Assembly (NCBI GenBank): GCA_018433675.1
Contig: JAHDQS010000011.1
Span: 1 to 64,000, forward strand
DNA from: Clostridia bacterium
GTDB taxonomy: Bacteria > Bacillota > Peptococcia > DRI-13 > SM3-B62
DNA: 64,000 nt
Reading direction: 5' to 3'
How positions within the stretch are numbered: the stretch's first letter is position 1; every line of letters begins with the position of its first letter. Shown here in pieces: positions 33,656 to 43,403 of this stretch. The notes below the pieces were generated by a model. That model was not told the origin of the DNA and did not search any database. It saw only the letters and a program-made list of their open reading frames with translations. The position numbers and the translations under genes were made by a program.

Positions 33656-35209
33656 TCAGCTTCCCAAATCTCCCGCTGCCTTAATCTTGACTCGATTGGT
33701 TTTGCCGGGATAGTATGCCAAGGGTACATCCTCGACATCAATTATCTCTACTGTTTCACGGACAGCTCCTGCTTCAACTGCTATTTCAACTGCCTCCTTC
33801 TTGGCTTGTACCAAAGCTTCCTCCCGGGAAATCTTTTCATAATCGATAAGCTTTTCGTAAGTACCGCTGACCTTGGATATGGCTGAACCGATGGCGTTGG
33901 CCGTGCCAAAATGCTCCGGCTTAGTAACCGACTTTGCACCCGCCAGCTTTTCCGGTAAGATTATGGAACCACCACCGACCAGAATTACGTCCACATCAGA
34001 ATTAGATACCTTCATCGCATCCAAAGCGTCCTCAACCAGCCGGCTAATAACTCCCATGGCCTTTAATGCAAAACCCTCATCGATTCCGGCAACCTTAGCC
34101 TTATCACCCAACTCGTACATGCCAAGCCGCACCGCAATGTCTGTAGCGGTAACAGTGTCCCCACCAAAAATGAGCGCTTTTTCCGTAATACGGTATCCTA
34201 CACTATCCGGGCCTACCGTGACTGTTCCGTCCTCGCGCTGCCTAACTATTGAACCACCGCCAAGGCCAATGGTCAGAACATCGGGCATCCGAAAGTTTGT
34301 ACGAACACCACCGATGGTAGCCGCTACACTAGATTCCCTTGGAAAACCATTCCGGATGACACCAAGATCGGTTGTAGTACCTCCGACGTCAATAACTAAC
34401 GCGTTTTCCAGCCTTGACAAATAACTAGCCCCCCGAATGGAGTTTGTCGGTCCGCAGGCGATTGTAAGTATTGGGTAGCGAAGCGCCTGTTCCATCGTCA
34501 TCAAAGTCCCGTCATTCTGAGACAAGTAGATGGCGGCATTGGTCACACCAAGCTCCGCCAGAGAACGGGCAAAACCTGCGGTAAAGCGTTGAGCCACCTT
34601 ACAAAGGGTGGAATTTAAAATTGTGGCATTCTCACGCTCAACAAGACCCATGGAACCGATTTCACCGGAAACGGAGATATGAATATCTTCTCCCATGATT
34701 TCCCTGCACAATTCCGCGGCTCTAAGCTCATGCTCATTCCTGACGGTAGAAAATACGCAAGAAATGGCTACAGACTCAACCTTACCCTTAACCTCTTGAA
34801 AAAACGCCCGAGCAGTCTCCTCATCCAGTGGGGCCAATTCCTTCCCATCATGCTCGAAGCCGCCGCCGATTATCCTTTCGGCTACAACAATCTTTTTCAA
34901 ATCTTCAGCCCAGTCTGTCATTGGCGGAATCCCCACCGTAGCAGGCGCACCAATCCGCAGTACAGCTATAGGGGCCAGATTTTTGCGCTCTACAATCGCA
35001 TTCGTACACTGGGTCGTACCCAACATGGCTTTTCCTATTTCCCCACGGTCTATGCCGGACAATTCAAGAACATTTTTTACCGCACCCATGATACCGTCGT
35101 AAATATCTCCGGAAGTAGGATGCTTGACCTCAGCCACCACCTTGAGGTTCTCATCTATCAGCACGGCATCGGTGTTGGTTCCGCCTACGTCAATACCAAG
35201 CTTATACAT
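33656..35209 (-). CDS. Hydantoinase/oxoprolinase family protein (HyuA-type subunit)
   Basis: A 517-residue ATP-dependent ring-opening enzyme subunit. It has the N-terminal Hydant_A_N domain with the phosphate loop GIDVGGTNTDAVLID and the catalytic core with ENALVIDVGGTTTDLGVI and LGGGSIVR. At 517 residues it corresponds to the short HyuA-like form without the ~200-residue C-terminal extension of oxoprolinases. It overlaps the DUF917 gene (TGATG). With a DUF917 partner and NCS1 permease it likely acts on a hydantoin-like or thiohydantoin-like compound (inference from context). Confidence 0.88.
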   Translation of the reverse strand: MYKLGIDVGGTNTDAVLIDENLKVVAEVKHPTSGDIYDGIMGAVKNVLELSGIDRGEIGKAMLGTTQCTNAIVERKNLAPIAVLRIGAPATVGIPPMTDWAEDLKKIVVAERIIGGGFEHDGKELAPLDEETARAFFQEVKGKVESVAISCVFSTVRNEHELRAAELCREIMGEDIHISVSGEIGSMGLVERENATILNSTLCKVAQRFTAGFARSLAELGVTNAAIYLSQNDGTLMTMEQALRYPILTIACGPTNSIRGASYLSRLENALVIDVGGTTTDLGVIRNGFPRESSVAATIGGVRTNFRMPDVLTIGLGGGSIVRQREDGTVTVGPDSVGYRITEKALIFGGDTVTATDIAVRLGMYELGDKAKVAGIDEGFALKAMGVISRLVEDALDAMKVSNSDVDVILVGGGSIILPEKLAGAKSVTKPEHFGTANAIGSAISKVSGTYEKLIDYEKISREEALVQAKKEAVEIAVEAGAVRETVEIIDVEDVPLAYYPGKTNRVKIKAAGDLGS

Positions 35210-36303
35210 CAGACCCTACCTCCTTTCACGCGCTTCTCAATGGGTATATAGTCAGTATCACAGCCAAAGTAGCGCGGTCCGACAAGCTCAAGGCCTTGCG
35301 CGGTACGCCACATTTCAAAACATTTGAGGCCAACCACAAAAACACGTTTGCCGTATTTGAGCGCATCAGTAGTTATGGGGGTAAACGTCTCGGTATCCAC
35401 CAAACAAATAAGGTCGGGCACCGTTGTTACTATCTCCCCGTCCACACAGGCCACCAAGTTCTCGTTTTGAAACTCGACATAGGCCTCCCGCCCTTTATAT
35501 TCTCCAATCCCTTCCAGAACAACCTTACCGAAGTTAAACGCCCCCCGAGTCTCACGCAACACATCCTCAATCTTGCCCTTGAAAAGTTTGAAGCCTTCGG
35601 TGGCCTTAAAAAACATTTCCTCCGGCGTGCCCGTTGAGTTGTTTCTCAAGTTATGCATGGCCCTTCCCAGCATCTCGCTGCGGGTAATGATATCTTTGAC
35701 GGCATATTGTTTGAGCATCTTGCCTTCCATAACATACAGGCAAACAGAAACGCTGCCTCCGCAGCTCATCGTTACGGCACGGGCAAGCTCTTCAGTCCAC
35801 TTGTTTGTTATCGTATCAAAGATGACACAGTTACCTTTTTCATCAGTCAGAGCCATTGGTGTGGCACTTAAGCCCCCGATTGTGAAAGTAACCATCTGGA
35901 GTTCCGGGAAAGCACGACCCATCCCATCCGCATCTACCAGCGGCAAACCCATTCGCGCCGCTGCAGCTATTGGAAGCATACTGTTAACACCGCCCGCCTC
36001 GATAGGCATAAAGGCATAAATCTTTTTGCCATAAAACTGCGATACCATATCATACAAGGTCTGATACTCGTTGCCGCCAATCGCCTTTTCTCCTAAAACC
36101 GTTGGTGCCCCCATCATCGCGATAGGCACCACCAGTGCGTCGTCCGGAACTTCTTCCGGGTTCAACAGCGTAACCGGGCCGCATTCACGCACTGCACTGA
36201 TAGCCACAAGCTTTCCGATATAGGGGTCTCCTCCCCCGCCGGCTCCCAACAGGGCAGCACCGAGGGCTATGTCTTCGATTTCAGAAATTCCAATTTTTCG
36301 CAA
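35209..36303 (-). CDS. DUF917 (S-methyl-thiohydantoin desulfurase family) protein
   Basis: A 364-residue protein. The N-terminal half has ALLGAGGGGDPYIGKL and MPIEAGGVNSMLPIAAAARMGLPLVDADGMGRAFPELQM, the hallmark of DUF917. The C-terminal half contains a beta-rich domain with GIGEYKGREAYVEFQNENL and PDLICLVDTETFTPI. Family members remove methanethiol from S-methyl-thiohydantoins or work with hydantoinases. The start is TTG at 36303 behind GAGGAG, directly after the permease stop. Confidence 0.87.
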   Translation of the reverse strand: MRKIGISEIEDIALGAALLGAGGGGDPYIGKLVAISAVRECGPVTLLNPEEVPDDALVVPIAMMGAPTVLGEKAIGGNEYQTLYDMVSQFYGKKIYAFMPIEAGGVNSMLPIAAAARMGLPLVDADGMGRAFPELQMVTFTIGGLSATPMALTDEKGNCVIFDTITNKWTEELARAVTMSCGGSVSVCLYVMEGKMLKQYAVKDIITRSEMLGRAMHNLRNNSTGTPEEMFFKATEGFKLFKGKIEDVLRETRGAFNFGKVVLEGIGEYKGREAYVEFQNENLVACVDGEIVTTVPDLICLVDTETFTPITTDALKYGKRVFVVGLKCFEMWRTAQGLELVGPRYFGCDTDYIPIEKRVKGGRV

Positions 36304-37671
36304 CTAGATCGACTCCTCTTTCAATTTTGTTTCTTCGGATTTTGTACCAGCAATTACATTGCCGAGTATTGCATAAGTGATCAAGGATACGATGATGCCG
36401 TTAATGGGTCCTACAAAGAACGGAACATTGAGAAAAGGCATCTTTTCCACCAAAGTGGGAAAATAACCGGCGAAGGTTCCGCCGGTTATGCCGGCTGTAA
36501 CGACACCAAAAATGAAAGCTATCAGTCCGGGGGCATGGAATCCCTCTTTGATTCTAAAGTTCTCCTTTTTCCCTTTCCCTACTATCCAATAATCCGCAAT
36601 CATCGTACCTGCCAGGGGCGGAATAACAGCACACAACAAACTTAGGAAGCTCTGGAACAGTGCATAAAAACCTGCGGCTGCTAAGGCACCGACCAAAGCG
36701 ACGATGATACCTACGCCTCCCGCTATGCCGGTGGCTATTTTGCTTTTGGACTCATCAATACCGAGCAGAACGGAAAGTGAAATCCCGCCGGTGTAACCGT
36801 TAGTGACGTTGGTAGTCCAGGTCCCGCTTATCAGGGCCAGAAGCCCGAGTATGCCCAGTGTTACAGAACCGAAGGAAATAAATAATTCACTGATATCATA
36901 CGTGCCTGTAACAATAGTAAGTATCGATCCAATCATCATAATAGCAAACCCTGCAGGAATAACCCCCAGCACCGAGCTTTTAACCACGTCTGCCCGACTT
37001 TTTGCAAAGCGGCAATAATCCCCGGAAATAACACCGCCCAGGGCAAAGGTCGCAATGGTGTAGTTTATCCCGAACACGAGCCCCATGTTAACTGCCGGTT
37101 CATAACCGGACATAACGCTCAAACCATCATACTTGGACAAGGCCAGGATAAGCCCGTATATGCAGACGATGCCAAGCAGGGGAACGGCTATAGTATTAAG
37201 GATCTTCAGTCCCTTAAAGCCGAAACAAGCCGTCAGCAACATAACGGTGCCCCAGAAAATAATACTGAACCAGGTAGGGATGTTGACACCGAAAATACTA
37301 GCAAACATAGCGCTAAAGGACAGTCCGCAGACGGCTGACTGGACCCCGAACCAACCGATACAGGCAATAGCCAAAAGCAGGCTTATGATATACTTGGCGC
37401 CTTTCTCTCCCAATGATGATCCTGCCATAACGGCTGTCGGCAATCCCAAATCACAGCCTTGCATGCCAATAAAGCTCATGTACAATGCAATAATCGTGTA
37501 ACCTATAATGACGGATAAAACGCATTGTCCCAAAGTCAAAAAAGAGCCTAAAACCCCTCCCACCATGAGACAGGAAACACAAATCATCGCACCTGCCCAA
37601 ACCATGGTTATTGACCACCAGTTCTCCCTTTGCTCTGAACCTACTTCAAAACCAGTATTCTTCTTTTCCAA
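36304..37671 (-). CDS. NCS1-type permease (cytosine/purine/hydantoin family)
   Basis: A 455-residue permease with about twelve spans. EQRENWWSITMVWAGAMICV is the NCS1 start, GSSLGEKGAKYIISLLL and ISGDYCRFAKSRADVVKSS match the NCS1 family, and AGTMIADYWIVGKGK is typical of CodB-like members. TTG 37671 (MEKKN) has GAGAGG about 9 bases upstream; an ATG six codons earlier lacks a site. It heads the permease-DUF917-hydantoinase operon. Confidence 0.88.
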   Translation of the reverse strand: MEKKNTGFEVGSEQRENWWSITMVWAGAMICVSCLMVGGVLGSFLTLGQCVLSVIIGYTIIALYMSFIGMQGCDLGLPTAVMAGSSLGEKGAKYIISLLLAIACIGWFGVQSAVCGLSFSAMFASIFGVNIPTWFSIIFWGTVMLLTACFGFKGLKILNTIAVPLLGIVCIYGLILALSKYDGLSVMSGYEPAVNMGLVFGINYTIATFALGGVISGDYCRFAKSRADVVKSSVLGVIPAGFAIMMIGSILTIVTGTYDISELFISFGSVTLGILGLLALISGTWTTNVTNGYTGGISLSVLLGIDESKSKIATGIAGGVGIIVALVGALAAAGFYALFQSFLSLLCAVIPPLAGTMIADYWIVGKGKKENFRIKEGFHAPGLIAFIFGVVTAGITGGTFAGYFPTLVEKMPFLNVPFFVGPINGIIVSLITYAILGNVIAGTKSEETKLKEESI

Positions 37672-37762
37672 AGTACCAACCCCTCTCATTTGTGAATAAG
37701 TGAATAATATTAATAGTATATACAAAGCATTTAGTTTTGTAATTATCCCGGTGGCAAAAAAT

Positions 37763-37802
37763 CAGCCCGTATATTTGTCCTTAAGGACAAATATACGGGC
37801 TG
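37763..37802 (-). terminator. Perfect 18-bp stem hairpin between regulator and permease
   Basis: CAGCCCGTATATTTGTCC and GGACAAATATACGGGCTG pair exactly around TTAA. On the minus strand ATTTTTTG follows, which fits an intrinsic terminator of the PucR gene; its central TTTGTCCTTAAGGACAAA could also be a regulator site in front of the permease operon. Confidence 0.75.
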
Positions 37803-37828
37803 TAATAGGTTTGAACCTTTGGTAATTA

Positions 37829-39439
37829 TTAATCCTCTGATTTTTTCTTTCTTTTATTGGAACCCAATATCCTTTCTAACGCCACCGCTTCATACAAACC
37901 CGTCGATGCAGGCATCGTCCCTACGCGGTAACCGAAGCGGTCAGACATACATTTCAATCTGTATTTGATAGTATTCTTATGCAGATAGAGCCTTTGGGCT
38001 GTTTCCGCTAAACCGCATCCGGTATCGAGCAAATATACCGCTAACGTACGCTTCAACTCCTCGGCCTCCCTCTCGCCCTTCAGCAAAGACAGTTGGGACA
38101 AAACCTCAGCCACCGCGGCCTCGCCCTGGGCTATCCGTTTGCGACAGTCTTTGGTAAAAAATATCTCCGCTCCGCTAAAGCAGATACGACCGGGAAATAT
38201 CTTTTTAATATCGCCAGCATAATCTCGGTTAGACAGATATGCCTCGCGCACGGCTGTAGTATCCTTTAAATTGCGGAACATTGTAAGGATATTGCTACCG
38301 GGAAGTTGGGCCAGAAGAACTTCCCGCAGGACATCCGCATCCCGCAAAAGTCGCGGACCATCCATAAAAATCACTAAACAGTCTTCATATACATCCGCAA
38401 AAGAGGTCTTACAGTATTGCTTAGCCAGCTGGCGCACCATATCGGCAGATTCGGAAGAAAACACCTGATTTTCGTTATCCGGTGTAACTATCCACATAGC
38501 ATGTATTGAAGCAACATCGATTTGGAACAAGTCGGCCAATCGCCGCATTTTCATAGGCTCATCCTTCATGATGGCCTTAACGAGTTCAGAGATAACAATC
38601 CTATCATGCTGTTGGCTCCAAAGACTGACCGCGAGTTGAACGATTTCAACTGCCTGCTGATACATCGCGCCTATGAGGGGCTTATTCTCACGAACAATAA
38701 ACAGCTCCATCCCCTGACCGCTCTCTGAATTGATCTGGGCCTTGTAAAACATACCTCCGGGAAGATAGGGAAAAGCCTCCGGCTTTCCCTGAATTTTCGG
38801 CGGGGGCAGCCCTTTTAAATAAACGTGCAGACCGGAGAGAGCGCGCGGCCAGGCGGCTTCGTTAAGCACATTACCTTCCGCATCTGTAAGTATAACAGTA
38901 GCACGGATACGGTCGGAAAGCATCTTGAGCACAGTATCGACGGTGCGCTGATGCTGCGGCAAGCGAGAAACCCGTTCCAGCAGTTCAACAACCATAGAAA
39001 CCCCGGAAGCCTGATCCTTATAAATTGCCTCCACAACCTCACAAATCACTTCACTGTACCGCAGGTCTATTCGATTTCTAGGCATGCAAATCAAGGTAAA
39101 ATCCAAACTGTCAGCCAAGGCTATCAACTGTGGATCTATGTCCTTCATGAACACACCCACGTAATACAAAATAAGGCCGACCTCACCGCCTTCCGCAAGA
39201 CGCTGGATATTGCGGCATTGGAGTTTTACGTCGTCTTTGATATTGATGAAAGAGGTTATAACTATTTCACTGCCGTTGAACTCGTCATTGTGAAAAAGCT
39301 TATCATTCAACGCTTCCGGGTCAACACTTTCCAGCACAGAAATGCATGAAACGATCTTCTGCAAACCGCCCTTGCCCGCCACCACTTCGGCATTACGCAG
39401 GGATGGCAGCTTCAATAAATCCGCCACAGTTACAGCCAT
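37829..39439 (-). CDS. PucR family transcriptional regulator
   Basis: A 536-residue activator. The N-terminal PucR domain (residues about 1-125) begins MAVTVADLLKLPSLRNAEVVAG and includes EIVITSF and LILYYVG. A central GGDEF-like region follows (residues 260-440). The C-terminal PucR helix-turn-helix reads GCGLAETAQRLYLHKNTIKYRLKCM. Members respond to purine, allantoin or related nitrogen compounds. ATG 39439 with GGGAGAGG upstream is chosen. It is next to the permease/DUF917/hydantoinase operon and is its likely controller. Confidence 0.9.
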   Translation of the reverse strand: MAVTVADLLKLPSLRNAEVVAGKGGLQKIVSCISVLESVDPEALNDKLFHNDEFNGSEIVITSFINIKDDVKLQCRNIQRLAEGGEVGLILYYVGVFMKDIDPQLIALADSLDFTLICMPRNRIDLRYSEVICEVVEAIYKDQASGVSMVVELLERVSRLPQHQRTVDTVLKMLSDRIRATVILTDAEGNVLNEAAWPRALSGLHVYLKGLPPPKIQGKPEAFPYLPGGMFYKAQINSESGQGMELFIVRENKPLIGAMYQQAVEIVQLAVSLWSQQHDRIVISELVKAIMKDEPMKMRRLADLFQIDVASIHAMWIVTPDNENQVFSSESADMVRQLAKQYCKTSFADVYEDCLVIFMDGPRLLRDADVLREVLLAQLPGSNILTMFRNLKDTTAVREAYLSNRDYAGDIKKIFPGRICFSGAEIFFTKDCRKRIAQGEAAVAEVLSQLSLLKGEREAEELKRTLAVYLLDTGCGLAETAQRLYLHKNTIKYRLKCMSDRFGYRVGTMPASTGLYEAVALERILGSNKRKKKSED

Positions 39440-39576
39440 TACGTCATCCTCTCCCAGTTTTATTTTGTCCATTATAACAAAAACACCTCGAAAAATATAG
39501 TCATCGCTTGTATTTTGTATACATTTGAATTAATATTAGCTAATAGAACAAAAAATTGAGATAGGAGGCTAAGTGT

Positions 39577-40563
39577 TTGAGTAAAACAAGAATAGGAATC
39601 ATCGGCTACGGTAATATTGGCAGAGGTGTAGAAGCAGCGGTCAAACAAAATTCTGACATAGAACTGGTCGCAATTTTTACACGAAGACCTCCGGAAACCC
39701 TGCAAACAAATTCCCCGGCAAAGGTGATAATGATTTCGGATGCTGAAAGATATACCGACAGTATTGATGTCATGCTTCTTTGCGGCGGATCCGCAACAGA
39801 CCTTCCGGAACAAGGCCCGCAATTTGCCAGAATGTTTAATACAGTTGACACCTTCGACACCCATGCCAGAATTCCCGAGTATTTTGACAAAGTCAACGCC
39901 AGCGCCTTAGCCGGAGGTAAAACCGGCATAATCTCCGTAGGTTGGGATCCGGGACTATTTTCGATGCTTCGAATGATCTCCGGAGCCATTCTGCCGAAAG
40001 GTATGGATTATACTTTTTGGGGGAAAGGCGTAAGCCAAGGACACTCGGATGCCATCAGAAGAGTCCCGGGCGTAAAAAACGGCATTCAATACACCGTACC
40101 TTTCAAAACTGCTATTGAGCGTGTAAGAACCGGCTCTAACCCTGAATTATCCACCAGAGAAAAGCACTTCAGGGAATGCTATGTAGTTGCTGAAGAAGAC
40201 GCTGACAAAACTCGGATCGAAGCAGAAATCAAGAATATGCCAAATTATTTTGCAGATTACAACACCACCGTCAACTTCATCACAGAAGAAGATCTGAAGA
40301 AAAATCATTCAAAAATGCCACACGGGGGATTCGTATTCAGAAGCGGCTTTACCGGTGAGTCGAAAGCCAATAATCACATCATCGAATTCTCATTAAAACT
40401 TGACAGCAATCCGGAGTTCACGTCTAATGTATTGCTGGCCTACGCTAGGGCTGCACATAGAATGAATAGGGAAGGCCTTACGGGAGGCAAAACCGTCTTT
40501 GATGTGCCGCTATCCTACCTGTCTCCGCAAAGCAACAGCGAACTTAGAAGAAAACTCCTGTGA
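39577..40563 (+). CDS. ddh: meso-Diaminopimelate dehydrogenase
   Basis: A 328-residue NADPH-dependent enzyme that aminates tetrahydrodipicolinate to meso-diaminopimelate in one step (lysine and peptidoglycan supply). The Rossmann start is RIGIIGYGNIGRGVEAAV. Family segments VMLLCGGSATDLPEQGP, VGWDPGLFSMLRM and GKGVSQGHSDAIRRVPGVK are present. The start is TTG at 39577 behind ATAGGAGGC. It is a single plus-strand gene between minus-strand neighbours. Confidence 0.96.
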   Translation: MSKTRIGIIGYGNIGRGVEAAVKQNSDIELVAIFTRRPPETLQTNSPAKVIMISDAERYTDSIDVMLLCGGSATDLPEQGPQFARMFNTVDTFDTHARIPEYFDKVNASALAGGKTGIISVGWDPGLFSMLRMISGAILPKGMDYTFWGKGVSQGHSDAIRRVPGVKNGIQYTVPFKTAIERVRTGSNPELSTREKHFRECYVVAEEDADKTRIEAEIKNMPNYFADYNTTVNFITEEDLKKNHSKMPHGGFVFRSGFTGESKANNHIIEFSLKLDSNPEFTSNVLLAYARAAHRMNREGLTGGKTVFDVPLSYLSPQSNSELRRKLL

Positions 40564-40583
40564 CGTACTCCGCGCTCGAAAAA

Positions 40584-40610
40584 ACAACCAGGCCCCTAAG
40601 GCCTGGTTGT
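40584..40610 (-). terminator. Terminator between ddh and the MFS gene
   Basis: ACAACCAGGCC and GGCCTGGTTGT pair around CCTAA, with a T run on the minus strand. It contains the end of the MFS gene and lies 21 bases after the ddh stop, so it probably serves both. Confidence 0.65.
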
Positions 40611-42035
40611 TGTGATAGGCACTGCTTTTTTGTCTTCGGCTTTCCGAATATTAGGTCCATCAGGAACATCCTTCAACAAAATCATGGCTAAACCCAATAG
40701 AACACTCATCCCGATAAATACGACGCTAAAACCTACCTCCTTATCCGGGAAACGCGACAACGCAAGTACTGTCAAGGAGGTCCCGAATACTCCTCCCAAA
40801 CTGCGGAACATACCCCGCAATCCTGAAATTGCACTGATTTTTTCCGGCATCAATTCAATAGCGGCATTATTAGATGAGGGGCTCACCATTCCTACACCCA
40901 CTCCGGCCAGAAAGACAACTATTGCCAATCGCCAGTAATCCGAAATCTCCATACCCGGTATTTGAACTGCTCCCAGTAAAGGCACCATTCCCAAGGTACT
41001 GACGATCAAAACCACAAAACCTATCCCCATAGGCAATCTGTAACCGCTGCGTTCTATTAACATGCTGGTTACCGTAGCTGTTATCATCACACCGACAGCC
41101 CTGATAGAAAGCAAAGTACCGCTGGTTAAATCGGACATCCCATATATAGTTTGAGCATAATAGGGAATAAAAGAGGACATGCCAAAGATACAAGCACCGT
41201 GTATTATATTAATGGCATTCATTACCGCAAAGGGCCTGCTGCGAAACAGGGTCAGATCCAAAATCGGTGTCGACGTCATCTTTTCTCTGCGGATAAATAT
41301 ATACATAAACAGAAAGGACAGCAAGGGCAATAAATAATTGACCGGCTTCGCGGCGATCTCCGGGCTTTCTCCAAGCCTGTTCAGAAAATACATCATGCTC
41401 AATATAGCACCGGCAAAAAGTCCCGCACCAACGAAATCAATCTTAGTGCGGGTTTTTACCTGATCCGTATCCAACAAGAATAAGGCCATAATAACAAGGA
41501 CTACGCCAACGGGAACATTCACCAAAAAAATGGCCTGCCAACTGTAGAAGTTGAGCATTACGCCACCTAAAGCAGGACCGATGATTCCACCCAAAGGAAA
41601 AATGGTTGTAAACAAGCCTATAGCACGGGCCCGATGCTCTTGAAAGCTATCTCCTACAATACCTATAGCTGAAGGCATTATACTTCCTCCCCCTATGGCT
41701 TGAAGAAAGCGGAAAACAATCAGCGCAAAAATATTGGTGGCCTGTGCACACAGAAAAGAACTGACTGTAAAAATAGCGATGCAGGCGATAAAGACCTTTT
41801 TTCTGCCCCATTCATCACTGATGCGCCCCATTAAAGGCATCATAATCATCATTGTCAACTGGTAAACTGTAATAACCCAGCCTGTCCAGTTTATCCCGGC
41901 ACCAAAGCTTCTTTGAATTGCTGGAAGAGCTGTCGCCACAATAGTCGCATCTATCGATGCCATTAACAAGGCCAGAGAAGCGACAACAAATATAAGGTAT
42001 TTGCGGTATCCGTTACTTATTGTTGTTGATGTCAT
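40596..42035 (-). CDS. MFS multidrug transporter, DHA2 (EmrB/QacA) family
   Basis: A 479-residue drug:H+ antiporter with about fourteen spans. Motif A after span 2 is GRISDEWGRKKVFI, the span 1 motif is LALLMASIDATIVATALPAI, motif C in span 5 is GGIIGPALGGVM, and FRFLQAIGGGSIMP is typical of DHA2. ATG 42035 follows GAGGTAGT. The stop lies in the terminator shared with ddh. Confidence 0.92.
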   Translation of the reverse strand: MTSTTISNGYRKYLIFVVASLALLMASIDATIVATALPAIQRSFGAGINWTGWVITVYQLTMMIMMPLMGRISDEWGRKKVFIACIAIFTVSSFLCAQATNIFALIVFRFLQAIGGGSIMPSAIGIVGDSFQEHRARAIGLFTTIFPLGGIIGPALGGVMLNFYSWQAIFLVNVPVGVVLVIMALFLLDTDQVKTRTKIDFVGAGLFAGAILSMMYFLNRLGESPEIAAKPVNYLLPLLSFLFMYIFIRREKMTSTPILDLTLFRSRPFAVMNAINIIHGACIFGMSSFIPYYAQTIYGMSDLTSGTLLSIRAVGVMITATVTSMLIERSGYRLPMGIGFVVLIVSTLGMVPLLGAVQIPGMEISDYWRLAIVVFLAGVGVGMVSPSSNNAAIELMPEKISAISGLRGMFRSLGGVFGTSLTVLALSRFPDKEVGFSVVFIGMSVLLGLAMILLKDVPDGPNIRKAEDKKAVPITTTRP

Positions 42036-42169
42036 TGGGACTACCTCTTTAATGTGCGATTATGTGAGTTTACATGCTGTTAATATACCATCAAACATTA
42101 TATCACACTACCAAAGAATTCTCTGAACCATCTTTACATTTTCATAGATATAATGAACAATTGCTTATG

Positions 42170-42829
42170 CTAGCTTTTTTTCCCTGACACACGAAGGCCA
42201 AAAAACTCTTTATGAACCATATATTCATTAACCCTTGACTGCTTTAGCAATTCTCTCAGTTCTTCAATAGTATACGATGCATTCAGGGATGAGAGAAATC
42301 CCGGACGTATTTTCTTAGGCTTTGTTGAAAAATAGATCATCCATTTCAGAATCCCACTTACATCACGCCTCATATCAGTAATACAGAAAATACCATTCGG
42401 CTTTAAAACCCTGTTGATTTCATTAAAAACTTTCAGCGGGTCCTCCCATTCATGAAGTGAGCCATTTGAGAGAACACCATCAAAAGAATTTTCATCAAAT
42501 GGCATCTGTAAACAATTCCCCTGAACATAATCCACCTTACTCTGCAAACCATATTCCTTTGCATTTTGATTTGCTATTTTAATCATATTTTCACTGATTT
42601 CAAGTCCGGTTAATTTGGCATTTTCCGATTCTTTAAGCCATTCCAAGCCAACATAACCGGGTCCGGGACCGATTTCAAGAACATTACCCTTTGTTATTCC
42701 CGCTTTTAAAAAGCTGTCAACATTATTCCAGCCCTTATCACGCATAGTTTTTGCGAATTGATTAAAAATATCTACGGTCACTTCATTCTGGATTCCTTCA
42801 TTTGTTTCAATAATTCTTTTTCTAACCAT
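42170..42829 (-). CDS. Class I SAM-dependent methyltransferase
   Basis: A 219-residue enzyme with a Rossmann-like fold: motif I NVLEIGPGPGYVGLEWL, motif II LTGLEISENMIKIA, then DYVQGNCLQMPFDENSFDGVLSNGSLHEW and the late motif VLKPNGIFCITDMRR. The substrate is unknown. It is coupled to the upstream PadR gene (adjacent ends) and has its own RBS AGGTAGAATAA. Confidence 0.88.
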   Translation of the reverse strand: MVRKRIIETNEGIQNEVTVDIFNQFAKTMRDKGWNNVDSFLKAGITKGNVLEIGPGPGYVGLEWLKESENAKLTGLEISENMIKIANQNAKEYGLQSKVDYVQGNCLQMPFDENSFDGVLSNGSLHEWEDPLKVFNEINRVLKPNGIFCITDMRRDVSGILKWMIYFSTKPKKIRPGFLSSLNASYTIEELRELLKQSRVNEYMVHKEFFGLRVSGKKS

Positions 42830-43372
42830 TTATTCTACCTCCTTGATTTGTAAACATTTTAAGGATTTTTCGGCCCACTCAAGCTCTGCCTGATAATGTA
42901 AGAGATGATGACTGAAAACGATATCGACCATCGTTTGCATTTCATCCGGCACATGTTGAATAGTGTCATCCCGATGGTCTTCAATATGCCTGATAGTTCC
43001 TTTCAGCTTTTCGAGATAGGTTACTAAGCTTTCAACGATTGTACTTGTTTCGAGATACTCGGAAAAATAAAAGACGCTGTCTGCCGGAAATGTCGGGCGA
43101 TAGTCGTATTCAAGCATATTTGCAAGCATTATTTGAAAAGCCTTCCTGCCTTTATCGGTGACTGAATACACCGTTTTTTCAGGTCTATTTCCCGGTTTTT
43201 CGCTACCGGCGGCTAGCAATCCCTCCTTTTGCATTTTCTCAAGATGATAGTAAATCGTCGGCAGTTTGATCCGTGTAAAATCAGATAATTGTTCGGCTAC
43301 TATTTTCTTGATTTGATAGCCATGCTGTGGCCCATACCTTTGCAATAATCCAAGTATATAAAGCGGTATCAT
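42830..43372 (-). CDS. PadR family transcriptional regulator
   Basis: A 180-residue PadR-s2 type protein: winged helix IPLYILGLLQRYGPQHGYQIK and LPTIYYHLEKMQKEGLLA, wing PEKTVYSVTDKGR, and a helical C-terminal dimerisation domain (residues 90-178). It is transcribed with a methyltransferase. A promoter embedded in an imperfect palindrome is directly upstream. Confidence 0.9.
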   Translation of the reverse strand: MIPLYILGLLQRYGPQHGYQIKKIVAEQLSDFTRIKLPTIYYHLEKMQKEGLLAAGSEKPGNRPEKTVYSVTDKGRKAFQIMLANMLEYDYRPTFPADSVFYFSEYLETSTIVESLVTYLEKLKGTIRHIEDHRDDTIQHVPDEMQTMVDIVFSHHLLHYQAELEWAEKSLKCLQIKEVE

Positions 43373-43403
43373 GCAAAAACTCCTTTCATCTTATCTTGTA
43401 AAG

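Noticed and set aside
33873-36019. Long plus-strand frames opposite the hydantoinase and DUF917 genes
   Set aside because: Low-complexity Ser/Thr/Pro-rich translations typical of antisense frames; no motifs.
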